Source of the DNA: Siphonodentalium dalli
Lineage: Eukaryota > Mollusca > Scaphopoda > Gadilida > Siphonodentaliidae
DNA length: 64,000 bases
NCBI GenBank assembly: GCA_032622095.1
Contig: CP136068.1
Span: 138,143,989 to 138,207,988 of the forward strand
Reading direction: 5' to 3'
This document shows positions 1 through 10,556 of the stretch, one piece after another (within the stretch, counting starts at the first letter, position 1; each line of letters opens with the position of its first letter). The position numbers and the translations under genes were made by a program. The notes under the pieces were generated by a model, which was not told the DNA's origin, made no database searches, and saw only the letters and a program-made list of their open reading frames with translations.

Positions 1-175
1 TTCGGGTAGGGGTTTAGAAGCAGGGTAAACGTAACACTTAACCTGTGTGAAACTCGCTAGGTCGGTTATGTGTACTATGTTAATTTGCGACTCACTTCGT
101 ACATCTTATATCTATATTTGCGAATGTCTGTCTGTCTGTCTGTCTGTGTTCTATAGAAATTCACAGGGGACCATC

Positions 176-847
176 TAAAAAGTGCGCCATTAGTAACGCG
201 CCGAAAGATGCGCTAATATCGCACATTTTGTCGCTTTCGGCGCGCGCGCCGAAAGCGCCGAAAGCGACAAAAAGTGAGCCGAAAGCGACAAATTATGGAA
301 TCCTATTAGGGCCACTTGCTAATGGCGCTTTCGGCGACAAAAAGTGCGCCATTAGTAACGCGCCGAAAGCGCCGAAAGCGCCGAAAGCGACAAAATGTGC
401 GATATTAGCGCATGTTTCGGCGCGCCGAAAGCGACAAAATGTGCGCCGTAACGGCGCACATTTTGTCGCTTTCGGCGCGTTACTAATGGCGCACTTTTTG
501 TCGCTTTCGGCGCGAGCCGAAAGCGCCATTAGGCATACTATTAGGTCCACTCCCTAATGGCGCGCGCCGGAAGCGACAAAAAGTGCACCATTAGGGTATG
601 TTTCGGCGCGCGCCGAAAGCGACAAAAAGTGCGCCGATCGCGCCGAAAGCGACAAAAAGTGCGCCGAAAGCGCCATTAGCAAGTGGCCCTAATAGGATTC
701 CATAACAAATAGTGCGCCGTAACGGCGCATATTTTGTCGCTTTCGGCGCTTTCGGCGCGTTACTAATGGCGCACTTTTTGTCGCTTTCGGCGCTTTCGGC
801 GCATCGCCGAAAGCGCCATTAGCAAGTGGCCCTAATAGGATTCCATA
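176..847. mobile_element. CpG-rich nested palindromic module element, copy 1
   Basis: This stretch is built from a few short modules used repeatedly in both orientations: 'gcgccgaaagcgacaaaaag', 'gtgcgccattag', and a longer module containing 'cctattagggccacttgc' (forward near 300, inverted near 680 and 820). The inverted copies make nested foldbacks, for example 293-707 inside a longer unit ending at 847. It is strikingly GC- and CpG-rich against AT-rich flanks. Open frames on both strands are an effect of the modules (Ala/Lys/Pro-rich, non-ATG start) and are not genes. No transposase is seen. I read it as a non-autonomous foldback element; its superfamily is unknown. Confidence 0.7.
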
Positions 848-1172
848 GCATTACCCGCCGCGAACGCCACCAGTTCTTTCAAACTGAGCGAAAATAGTGT
901 TCCGCGAATACGAGTAAGGTACAAGTTAACAAAAATAAAACATAAGAAACAACTCCAAGAAATAACAGTCAATTCCTCTGCATACCAACCTTGAACCTTC
1001 GGGTAGGGGTTTAGAAGCAGGGTAAACGTAACACTTAACCTGTGTGAAACTCGCTAGGTCGGTTATGTGTACTATGTTAATTTGCGACTCACTTCGTACA
1101 TCTTATATCTATATTTGCGAATGTCTGTCTGTCTGTCTGTCTGTGTTCTATAGAAATTCACAGGGGACCATC

Positions 1173-1844
1173 TAAAAAGTGCGCCATTAGTAACGCGCCG
1201 AAAGATGCGCTAATATCGCACATTTTGTCGCTTTCGGCGCGCGCGCCGAAAGCGCCGAAAGCGACAAAAAGTGAGCCGAAAGCGACAAATTATGGAATCC
1301 TATTAGGGCCACTTGCTAATGGCGCTTTCGGCGACAAAAAGTGCGCCATTAGTAACGCGCCGAAAGCGCCGAAAGCGCCGAAAGCGACAAAATGTGCGAT
1401 ATTAGCGCATGTTTCGGCGCGCCGAAAGCGACAAAATGTGCGCCGTAACGGCGCACATTTTGTCGCTTTCGGCGCGTTACTAATGGCGCACTTTTTGTCG
1501 CTTTCGGCGCGAGCCGAAAGCGCCATTAGGCATACTATTAGGTCCACTCCCTAATGGCGCGCGCCGGAAGCGACAAAAAGTGCACCATTAGGGTATGTTT
1601 CGGCGCGCGCCGAAAGCGACAAAAAGTGCGCCGATCGCGCCGAAAGCGACAAAAAGTGCGCCGAAAGCGCCATTAGCAAGTGGCCCTAATAGGATTCCAT
1701 AACAAATAGTGCGCCGTAACGGCGCATATTTTGTCGCTTTCGGCGCTTTCGGCGCGTTACTAATGGCGCACTTTTTGTCGCTTTCGGCGCTTTCGGCGCA
1801 TCGCCGAAAGCGCCATTAGCAAGTGGCCCTAATAGGATTCCATA
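1173..1844. mobile_element. CpG-rich nested palindromic module element, copy 2
   Basis: Exact-looking copy of the element at 176-847, displaced by 997 bp, with the same order and orientation of the modules. It is absent from the third partial copy, where the flank 'ggggacca' continues directly into 'actagatgatgcc'. Confidence 0.7.
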
Positions 1845-2167
1845 GCATTACCCGCCGCGAACGCCACCAGTTCTTTCAAACTGAGCGAAAATAGTGTTCC
1901 GCGAATACGAGTAAGGTACAAGTTAACAAAAATAAAACATAAGAAACAACTCCAAGAAATAACAGTCAATTCCTCTGCATACCAACCTTGAACCTTCGGG
2001 TAGGGGTTTAGAAGCAGGGTAAACGTAACACTTAACCTGTGTGAAACTCGCTAGGTCGGTTATGTGTACTATGTTAATTTGCGACTCACTTCGTACATCT
2101 TATATCTATATTTGCGAATGTCTGTCTGTCTGTCTGTCTGTGTTCTATAGAAATTCACAGGGGACCA

Positions 2168-3900
2168 ACTAGATGATGCCAAAGGGTCTACTAGGAGTAG
2201 CTTTTTACGAGAAAGATAATGGTCGGGGTTAGAATTTTCTAAAGTGACGCCGTTGTTGTCAGGGGCAGAAAAGGGGGGAGGGGCAGAAAAAACATTTGTC
2301 GCCGATTACCACCAAACTTATATATAATCATCTCCATAATATGAGGAATCTAATGGCGTGGTTTAAATATGGCAAAAGTCGCGCCGTTCGCATCAGGGGT
2401 GCCCGGAAGGGGGGAGGGGCAGATTTTTTCTTCTGTCGCCGATTGCCATGAAACTTACATATAATCATCCCCATGATATGAAGAATTCAACGGTGTGGTT
2501 TAAATATGTCAAAAGTGCCGTCGTTTGAGTCAGGGATGAACGGAAGGGGAGATGGGCACCAAAAATTGATAAAACTAATTTTAGCGCCGATTTCCACCAA
2601 ATTGATATATATTCTTCTTCATGATACAAGGAATCTAATTGTGCGATTTAACAACGCCAAATTGTTGTTTTTGGATGAGAGATTGGGAGGGGTGGGCACT
2701 AAATTTGATAATAAGTCGCCGATTGCCACCCCACTTATACAAAATCATCCCCATGGTATGAGGAGTCTAATTGTGTGGCTTTTATTTGTCACATGTGACA
2801 TCATTCGAGTCAGGGTTGCATTGAAAGTGACAGGGGCACCAAAATTGATGCACAATTTATTTAGCGCCAATTTCCACCAAATTGATCCATGATACGGGGA
2901 ATCTAATCGTGATTTAAAGACGCCATAGTGGTGCTGTTTGGGTGAGAGATGGAGAGGGGAGGGATTGAACCAAATTTGATAAAAACAATTGTTTAGTCGC
3001 CGATTATCACCAAACTTATAAACACTCATCTCCATGATATCAGGAGTGTAATCGTGTGGTTTAAGGATGTCACAAGTGGGGCCATTCGAGTCAGTTGTGT
3101 ATAGAGATGAGAGGGACACCAAAATTATATCTATATGTTTAGTGCCTATTTCCACCAGATTGATACATATTCTTCTCCGTGATACGAGGAATCTTATCGT
3201 GTGGTTTAGATACACCAAATTGGTGCCCTATGGGTGAGAGATATGGGGACCTTAAATTTGATACGAATTTGTATACTCGCCAATATTCACCAATTTCATA
3301 TATATGCATCTCTAATCTCTAATGAGTCTTAGTGTGTGCAGCTTGAGTCCGAAATAGGGACGGGAGGGTCACCAAAACTGATACAAAATATTTTTAGTAC
3401 CAATTACCATCAAATTCAGACACGTTCTTCTCAAATGATACAAGAAATACAATCGTGCTGTCTGTCTGTCTTTTTGTCTGTCTGTGTGCGTTCCATATAT
3501 AACTTTACGCGGTACAATCGAGATGGCACCAAGGCGTTCTAAGAGGGGTAACTTTTTACAAGGAAGATAATGGTGCGGGTTAAAATTTTCTAAAATGACG
3601 CTGTTGGTGGGAGGGGAAATTAAAAAGATATGGTGAAATTATTTTGTCGCTGATTTCCACCAAACGAATACATAATCACCTTCGCAATATGGCGTTGTTC
3701 GAGTCAGCGTTGCATCAACAATTGATTTAGTAAACCAAATTCCACCAAATTCATACACGTTTTTCTCTAATGATATGCCATGAATTAAATCACATTTGGT
3801 GTCGTTTGCGTCACGGATGGCGAGCGGATATGCACTATCATTGATAAGATTGATATTCGCCGATATCCACATATAAGTTATATACAGTCACCAGGCCATC
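2168..3900. repeat. Diverged tandem array, alternating ~135/147-bp monomers
   Basis: A motif like 'tcgccgattnccaccaaac' recurs near 2299, 2435, 2584, 2716, 2863, 2996, 3143, 3275, 3395, 3645 and further on. Spacing alternates about 132-136 and 147-149 bp, and two monomer types alternate ('..accaaacttat..' and '..accaaattgat..'), giving a ~280-bp dimer. Each monomer also carries variants of 'atgatatgaggaatctaat'. Near 3455-3640 the (GTCT)n-led leader of the 997-bp repeat reappears in diverged form. The frames at 2506-2892 and 2745-3218 lie inside this array on opposite strands and are not supported as genes. Confidence 0.8.
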
Positions 3901-6900
3901 TCCATATCATTTTAGGTAGTTGGGCGTTCACATTTCACAATCCCGACATATGGTGACCCACATAAGTCACTTGAACAATTATATCGTCTTAACAGTCATA
4001 TTTATATGGGAATGACAATCAAGGCATTCACACAATGAGCTAGCAAAAAGAGATAAATAGAAGAAGCATTAAACGTATATTTATCATTCTATTGAAGAGA
4101 TACATATATTCGTGCAAACTGAGAGACCTCGAACCGTCAGACAAAATTTAGTCTGTTCCATTCAATACAGTTTCCACAAAAAGTTACAATTTGTCAAGAG
4201 ATATGGAAGGCCTGTTCAAAAATAGTGGTCACAGTGTGCAGTCAAATATAGTTTCTCCTGATATACAAGAAAATGCAGTTAGTAGCACAAGACTTTTCAG
4301 GATCCTACCCATACTGACATCTGACAAGGGTTTTTAGAACAGACTCATCGACTGACATAAACAACTCAAAATCTCGCTCTGTGCCTGGCACATGTAGCTG
4401 ATATATGTGCGCAGCAACATTTCGTTTAAACTAAGAATATTTAGCCAATATATAGCACCATGAACAGAGGAGCACCTGGAAATTTCTTTGAAACATCTGT
4501 ACCTTCATGGAGATATGATAGCCAGGTGTCCTCGAGATCTTAGTCCAACCCACTAGATTGATTGATACATCTCAATATGTAAAACCCAATTATCATATTT
4601 TATCGAACTAATGTGTTTATGATGTTCATGTATCATATTACAACGTCTAATGTATACGCAGTTGTAAATAAATAAATTCTTCATTATTGGTGGAACGGAT
4701 TAATCGCGATAAACAGAATGACAATTGGCAAGGTGAGCCACTACTTATATCCCATGACTGTAATACTCATGTTTTGTGATGCTATTTGAATATACAATTT
4801 ATGAGAAAACGTATAACACTTTAAGCAAGAGCATTCTGTATTCCAAACAAATATCCACAGCATACATTAACCTGGGCAACACCGGGTAACCCTGCTAGTT
4901 ATATATATAGTCCGTTAACTTGAAAAGATAAAGGCAATCTTCTTCTTGCACGATATTTACTATCTGACATCGACGGTCTTATGGCTCTTATCTTGAATAA
5001 ATATCGCTTATGAAAACAGTAGCAACGGAATTTGTCCGAATTTGTATGTTCTGTGGGCCAACAGGAGGTGTCAAGGTCAAGAAATAATTTACGGCCATTT
5101 AGGTATCCGCCACCTTATTTTGGAATGAATTTCTTTTTTCCGATTTTGAGATAGGGACCCATCCCATTTAAGTCATTAGCAATGACTATTTCACCAGGTT
5201 GGTATGCGGCGTACACCTTTAGTTCTTTAGAATGTAGCTTATTTTAGCTTGCTTTAGAGTTAAGCAAATACTTTTCAGGTATTTTATAAACCAACAGGGT
5301 CAAGTAAGGCACTTCTTTATGCTTTTAATTTTTGGTCGTGTGCTCATACAAATCGACAGATAAATAGTTTGTCGAGGTCGGTTCGCGTGCGGCGGGCTGG
5401 CGTATGTATACAGATGCATGGTGCCAGCGGTATAACTGATATCAACTGATTTCGTTGACATTCTGTAAGAGTCTTGCTTAACAATGTCTTGAACGAGTTC
5501 GAAAACCGGCCTTGTCCGCGTATCGTGGGCGGGGTTACGACCCATAATTGTGTCGTATTCGTGAATTGTGATCGCCTTAGCGCTTAGTTGAAAAATAACA
5601 ACTGCTTTCAACTGATCGATTCTAAAACTGGTCAGGTCTTCGTATATTAGGCAGAGTTACGGCCCTTAATTATTTTTTGTGTGTGAATTTTGAACACACT
5701 AACTTTGGCGAGGGCGGTTCGTGAGGTATATATTTGTTATGTCAGTCAGACTTCAGCAACGGTGTTGTTACAGTTACAATTAAAGCACTAAATCCAGGCA
5801 CATGTTGGCATAGCAACCGCAACTCGACCCCGCATCTCTGAATCTAGAATCTTATGCGATTATTGTTAATTATTGAATAGCCTATTTTTATTTGAAGAGT
5901 TTATTTTGTCACTTGAAAACAAATCGGTAGACTGTAGAAATGTGCGATGTCCGTTGACCCGTCTTTCTGTCCGTCCGTCCATCCGAAACATTTGTTATTC
6001 GGATGATAACTTGAGTAATAGTTGCCAGACTTTCATATGAAATTTGCTATACGGTTTACATACGAGAACGGTCCGGTCTAGTATTATTGTTTTCGCCCGG
6101 TCCGCGGCGACAAGTCCTTTATGAAGGAGCTATTCCACTTATATCAAGTTATAATTTGCAGATGATTGTTGTGGCACGTTTTACTCCGATTCAATATCAA
6201 TCGCTATGTAATCGTGAACCCCGATTAAGTATATTTCGCCATTTAATCGTGTGTGCATTAGGTGCAGCATGATAACTGAAGTTACGGTTAACCAAATCTT
6301 TTAAAAATGAGTACTACTCACGAGGAAATGCAGGTCAAGTTTGAATAAATAATATTTTGATTTTAACAGTTGAATTATTCTTTTGATCCCATCCAAGCCT
6401 ATATATGTGCATTAAAGATGCTTTATCCTTCCCAGAAAGTTGTATATATATTCCGGGTTATAAAATAATAGTTATGAACTGAAAACAACTGTCGGAATTA
6501 ATATTGATTTTATTTCGATTTTTTTCTGGTATAATACATACACAAATTTGGGACAGTTTTACGGGCTATTTTTCGAACAGATCGACCATGGAACTTCTCA
6601 GGCGATCTCAGATGAAAATTCTCCGCCAAGGCAAAACTTAAGATATTTGGCTCAACAGCAACATCAGGAAAAACCACTTTATTGTGCCTTTATCAGCCTT
6701 TATAGACAAATGATATAACCAATCTTCAGTTTGTCAGTTTTATTCACAGAAAAAGTTATGTTTGGTCTTGAAATCATTTTGTTTATAAAATTAATGCTGT
6801 TGTTGTTGTTGCTGTCGTTGTTGTAACAATGACTCAGAAGTGATATACCATCTTTAACGGATTGATGTTCAGCAGTTGTAGCATGTCGCCGCTTTTCTTT

Positions 6901-7212
6901 CGTCCAGCGTTAACTCACCCACCATTACATGTACATGTAACTGATGATGAACTAAATCCACAAAAGTAATATATAAAACATTATGGTAGAATTTCTGAAC
7001 CATTGTTTTACCCCGTTCTATGCTAAGACATCATTGACGGAGTAGTTACCACATATGAAATGTTCATATAATAAGTTCAAGAAACGACCCGCTAAACATT
7101 TCCCTCAAGAAATATGGCTCCGTCAGCACTTTTTTTTAATCTGTCGTCTGCTTTGATCACATTAACATCCCTCCAAATCAATAATAGACCATTCCTGTGT
7201 ATACTTTTTAAC
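3901..7212. other. Non-coding stretch with decayed dispersed repeats
   Basis: No gene is supported here. Frames at 5300-5611 and 6087-6272 have no domain-like features. Recognisable fragments are a possible Helitron-like 3' end near 4870-4902, strings of the 'gagttacggcccttaatt' type near 5520-5660, a 'ccgtccgtccatccg' segment near 5965, and a half copy of the foldback arm family near 6415-6560 (contains 'ggaattaatattgatttta'). A (TGT)n tract lies near 6798-6825. All look like old transposon debris. Confidence 0.6.
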
Positions 7213-7800
7213 TTACTGGGAGAATCCATTTACTATATAGAAAGGGTTAAAGAACAATGATGAAATGTAAATCTGAATAGGGCCAGTAACAATTGTGTTT
7301 GCTGGGCTGCTGATCCTCCTTCCAACCCCAGGCTGGATGGTGTTGGGGGAAAAAGCAGACCTCCCTGGGGTCACGAGGTGAATTTTGCCAAACCCCAAAC
7401 AATCCATAAATGAGACACATATCAATTTCACCCCGCAAAAAGCCTTGTTGGTAACGGGGTTTCTGTGCCAATTTTGGTGAGCAACCTAGATATGGAATTA
7501 TATTTGCTGAAATTCCATGTAACGGATCTCGAAAATTATTGCCTTTAGGCCAATTAACCACATCGAAGATATAAGCCTGCCCATCGAAGCATTCTTAATT
7601 GAAAGGGTGTTTCAAGGGTTATTTTTTTTATAAAGAACAGATCATAGCTACGGGGTGTAGGGGATGAACGTCACTCGCTGCCAATGTTATTGATTCAGTG
7701 CATGATGATCATAAATATCGTGTGGCAAAGTTTACCAATCTTAAAAATACTATGTGGTCCATTGGAACATAACTGTTAAGTTTCAGACCTGAATGTTTAT
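7213..7800. repeat. Dispersed repeat related to 26980-27600
   Basis: The strings 'gagcaacctagatatggaa' (near 7482), 'gggtgtttcaagggtta' (near 7606) and 'cgtcactcgctg' (near 7670) recur in the same order near 26997, 27498 and 27548. This is therefore an older diverged copy of that sequence. Overlapping minus-strand frames (7213-7561) sit inside the repeat and show no domain. Confidence 0.65.
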
Positions 7801-7972
7801 TTTGGTACGATATGCAGGATCTCTAAGGTGGTATAATCACACGTGTTACTCTGTCCATCGTTTAGCGATCATACAATGTCGTGTCAGCTAATTACTTTGA
7901 CTTTCACTTCACATAGCGAGCGAAACGATGTAACAATATTTTAATCGAGTAAAGGTTTACTCAAGTGGAAAA

Positions 7973-8464
7973 GAGAGAGAGAAAGTGTGTCAAAACTATA
8001 TGATTAAGAGAGAAAGTGTGTCAAAACTATATGATTAAGAGAGAAAGTGTGTCAAAACTATTTAAGAAATGGATGTTGATTTTGTTGCGTTCCATAGGGT
8101 ATGGATGCAAGTTGGTCTGACATTTTGTGTGGGACGCGAAAGCGTTCCACACATGAAAATGTCAGACCAACTTGCATCCATACTCTATGGAACGCAACAA
8201 AATCAACATTCATTACTTATATTTACACTCAATCGAGTCAACTGGCAGATTAAAAGAGTTTTAAGCGTCTATTTCCAACGTTATTATCGTGGCTCGGAGC
8301 AAGTTGCGTCTACACTAAAATGGATGCAAGTTGGGGTCAGCGCGCGACGTCATGTGACGTAATTTCGACCAACCAACATCCTGCATTCATGTTCCACAAC
8401 GCGAATGCATGTTTGAGTGTAAATATATGATTAAGAGAGAAAGTGTGTCAACACTATATGATTA
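7973..8464. repeat. 31-bp tandem repeat interrupted by insertions
   Basis: The unit 'gagaaagtgtgtcaaaac' plus 'tatatgattaa' repeats with a 31-bp period at about 7979, 8010 and 8041, and resumes near 8437. The ~360 bp between 8062 and 8425 interrupts the array and holds the hairpin described next. Confidence 0.85.
8063..8430. mobile_element. Long near-perfect hairpin plus TIR-flanked segment inserted in the 31-bp array
   Basis: From about 8068 to 8213 the sequence folds on itself: the left arm contains 'gttgcgttccatagggtatg' and the right arm its complement, with arms of about 65 bp around 'gggacgcgaaagcgttcc'. A second part, about 8217-8428, is bounded by a 15-bp inverted repeat ('tatatttacactcaa' and 'ttgagtgtaaatata'). 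The flanking 31-bp repeat fixes the insertion point, with 'tat' on both sides. It may be one composite element or two nested ones. No coding capacity. Confidence 0.65.
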
Positions 8465-8500
8465 AGACCAAGTGTGGATGTAGATGAACAGCATAGTGCG

Positions 8501-8903
8501 GCTGAAATGGTCATTGTCACCCCATTTCGTTCAGTTGGGTACCCAGCTTTTTAAAACTTTCAGTTGGGTACCCAGCTTTTATAAAATTTACAGTTAGGTA
8601 CCCAGCTTTATGAGCAGTCAATCTGCAGTACCTATGTCCTGTGCATACAATTCTTCTCCGCTATTATTTTCAAGCATCGTGACGAATAGACATCATAATT
8701 CATATGTAAACAAGAATTCACAAATTTACCAGGTTAATTTTGCAATCAACTGAGGGCAATCACTAATTAAATCAAGCTCTGTGTGAGATTTCATAAAGCT
8801 GGGTACCCAAATGTAAATTTTACAAAAGCTGGGTACCCAACTGAAAATAAAACAAAGCTGGGTACCCAACTGAACGAAAGGGAGTGACAGTGACCATTTC
8901 AGC
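8501..8903. mobile_element. 403-bp MITE with 9-bp target duplication and minisatellite TIRs
   Basis: The element begins 'gctgaaatggtca' and ends with the inverse. It is flanked by the perfect 9-bp direct repeat 'catagtgcg' (8492-8500 and 8904-8912). Each ~115-bp terminal inverted repeat contains three tandem copies of 'cagttgggtacccagctttt'-type units about 30 bp apart. A 9-bp duplication is typical of Mutator-like elements and also occurs with Merlin; the superfamily is inferred from this alone. It encodes no protein, so it would depend on a transposase supplied elsewhere. Confidence 0.9.
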
Positions 8904-8939
8904 CATAGTGCGTCTGATCACCGTCTGAATCTCGACCGA

Positions 8940-9840
8940 TAAATGGAAACATGAGATATACAAAACCGTAAACAGTTAGTGCACCTTACATGGTTATATA
9001 TGATAGCAAGCAGACATACACAAAACAGTCATACAAATGGAAAAGTAAGCAAGTAATGCTTTATTCTCAGCCATTAAACATGGGACATGAGAAAACGTAT
9101 ATACACTTTATACAAATGAGAACTTTCCAGGGGTTTGTTCCGAATATTGGAACTTACAGTAATTACAAGTACATATATACAATACAATGGAAACAAGCAT
9201 CAGTTACGACCAAGTATAAGTATACCGTCTAAATCTCGACCGATAAATAGAAATATGGAAATATATATATTTTATACATCCATTACCAAAGAGTTAAATG
9301 TTATGAAACACAAACACAGATAGTATAGTACAAAGAATGAATACAAAACCGTAAACAGTTAGTGCACCTAACATAGTTATAGACATACACAAAACAGTTA
9401 TACAGATGGAAAAGTAAGTAAGTAATGCTTTATTCTGTCATTATTGATGGTACGTGAGAAAACGTATATACACTTTATACAAATCAGAATGTTCCATTGG
9501 TTTGTTCCGAATATTGGAACTTACAGTAATTACAAGTACATATATATATAGTACAATGGAAACAAGCATCAGTTACGATCCAATATTAAATTAGTAATGT
9601 AAATAAAATTGAAACGTTTCGACAGATCTATCTAAAGATTCTTGGGGAACAAAATAAATTATATTTTCTAATTCAACAATTTCAATATCAGGCTGGCAAG
9701 ACCAATAACATGCTGAAAAGATTTACAATTTAGTCGCTTAGGGCAAATACTTTCAATCAGTGAAAGGTTTTTTTCAAGATCAAAATGTTTTTACAACATC
9801 ATGAATGCCTAATATACCCATACACAATAATAAAGACCGA
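8940..9840. repeat. Two diverged units of the ~530-bp tandem family
   Basis: Segments such as 'ccgaatattggaacttacag' and 'gcaagcagacatacacaaaa' occur twice here (near 9000-9340 and 9350-9840). They match the three longer units at 27890-30170 and their duplicates at 48818-51104. The first unit here is internally shortened. This places an older relative of the B-block right end directly left of block A. Confidence 0.8.
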
Positions 9841-10556
9841 TTGGTCAAAATGTCCTCAAAAATTATTTTTTAAATTTATTTCTTTTATAATTTTTCACAA
9901 TTTCGGCTCTTTTCGGAAGACATTGCTCGTATTCGTGTTCCTTTTATCCCCAGTCTATGCTGGACTCAATAATGTTTTCGGTTCGGATCTCTGTTTATCT
10001 GTTTATTTGTCTGTCCTTCCGCGAATATGTTACGTCATACCGAAAGTACAGAATGTAAAGAATGCACATGCGCTAATATGAAATGATTTCACCAATTGTA
10101 ATTTAAATCCACATTTATACTAAATTTGCATTGTTATCTGGTTTTATTTTGGTATTAAATCGCAACGCTCATCGGGACGTCAAAAGCTACATGGGCGCGC
10201 AAAACACCAGACATGATTGCGTCGATGTCCAGACAGCTGAGACTCGTACATGTTATTACACGGGCAGACTAAACCGATATATATATTGTTCTATAAATAT
10301 GTCAAACAACTCGTACGTCATTACTAAGGCCACCATTAGTGTAATAGATCAACTGGAGATAACAGAAATATTCTGTCCGTACACCAGTGCGTACACACAT
10401 ATTTCAACGATGGATGAACTGAAATTTGATATCAAAAGAGGGCACAGCACCCGTGGTTCAAACTGCTGTTGGCCAGATATCACTAAACATGCCAAATGTG
10501 TGATGAGCGCAAGTATAGGCAGCTCCCGTGAGTGCATTCTAGTTATATAGACTATA
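9841..10556. other. Segment found only once in the window
   Basis: Unlike its neighbours, this ~0.7-kb stretch has no visible counterpart elsewhere in the window. It occupies the place between the ~530-bp family and block A that in the other copies holds the end of the B block, including the 2,038-bp transposon. It carries the weak cysteine-rich frame at 10191-10550. Confidence 0.6.
10191..10550 (+). CDS. Hypothetical 119-aa cysteine-rich frame (uncertain)
   Basis: I do not recognise this frame. From the ATG at 10191 it runs 119 codons to a TAG. It has eight cysteines (about residues 10, 21, 33, 62, 92, 93, 103, 115), two possible N-glycosylation sequons near residues 36-41, and no repeats, which would suit an extracellular domain. 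It has no signal peptide of its own, so if real it is more likely an exon of a larger gene. The frame is open upstream to about 10131 without an ATG. Because it is short and sits in repeat-rich DNA, chance is a serious alternative. Confidence 0.25.
   Translation: MGAQNTRHDCVDVQTAETRTCYYTGRLNRYIYCSINMSNNSYVITKATISVIDQLEITEIFCPYTSAYTHISTMDELKFDIKRGHSTRGSNCCWPDITKHAKCVMSASIGSSRECILVI

Larger units (their letters stand above)
1..2167. repeat. 997-bp tandem repeat, 2.17 copies
   Basis: The string starting 'ttcgggtaggggtttagaag' occurs at 1, 998 and 1995, a period of exactly 997 bp. Copies one and two look identical over their full length. The third runs only to about 2167, where 'ggggacca' continues into different sequence. 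Each copy has a (GTCT)n tract, a CpG-rich palindromic core and an AT-rich tail. The lack of any visible difference means either a very recent duplication or an assembly artefact around a palindrome. The third, core-less copy continues into the 2168-3900 array and looks like the state before the core was inserted. Confidence 0.95.

Noticed and set aside
228-557. 109-aa and 85-aa overlapping open frames on both strands (repeated at 1225-1554)
   Set aside because: They start at TTG, consist of Ala/Lys/Pro words produced by the palindromic modules, and occur on both strands of the same repeat.
2506-3218. 128-aa plus-strand and 157-aa minus-strand frames
   Set aside because: They overlap on opposite strands inside a diverged tandem array, with no domain and no agreement with the repeat period in codons.
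5300-5611. 103-aa minus-strand frame
   Set aside because: It lies in decayed dispersed repeat sequence ('ttacggcccttaatt' type) and shows no motif.
7213-7561. 72-aa and 104-aa minus-strand frames
   Set aside because: They overlap in different frames inside a dispersed repeat also present at 26980-27600, where the frame is not conserved.
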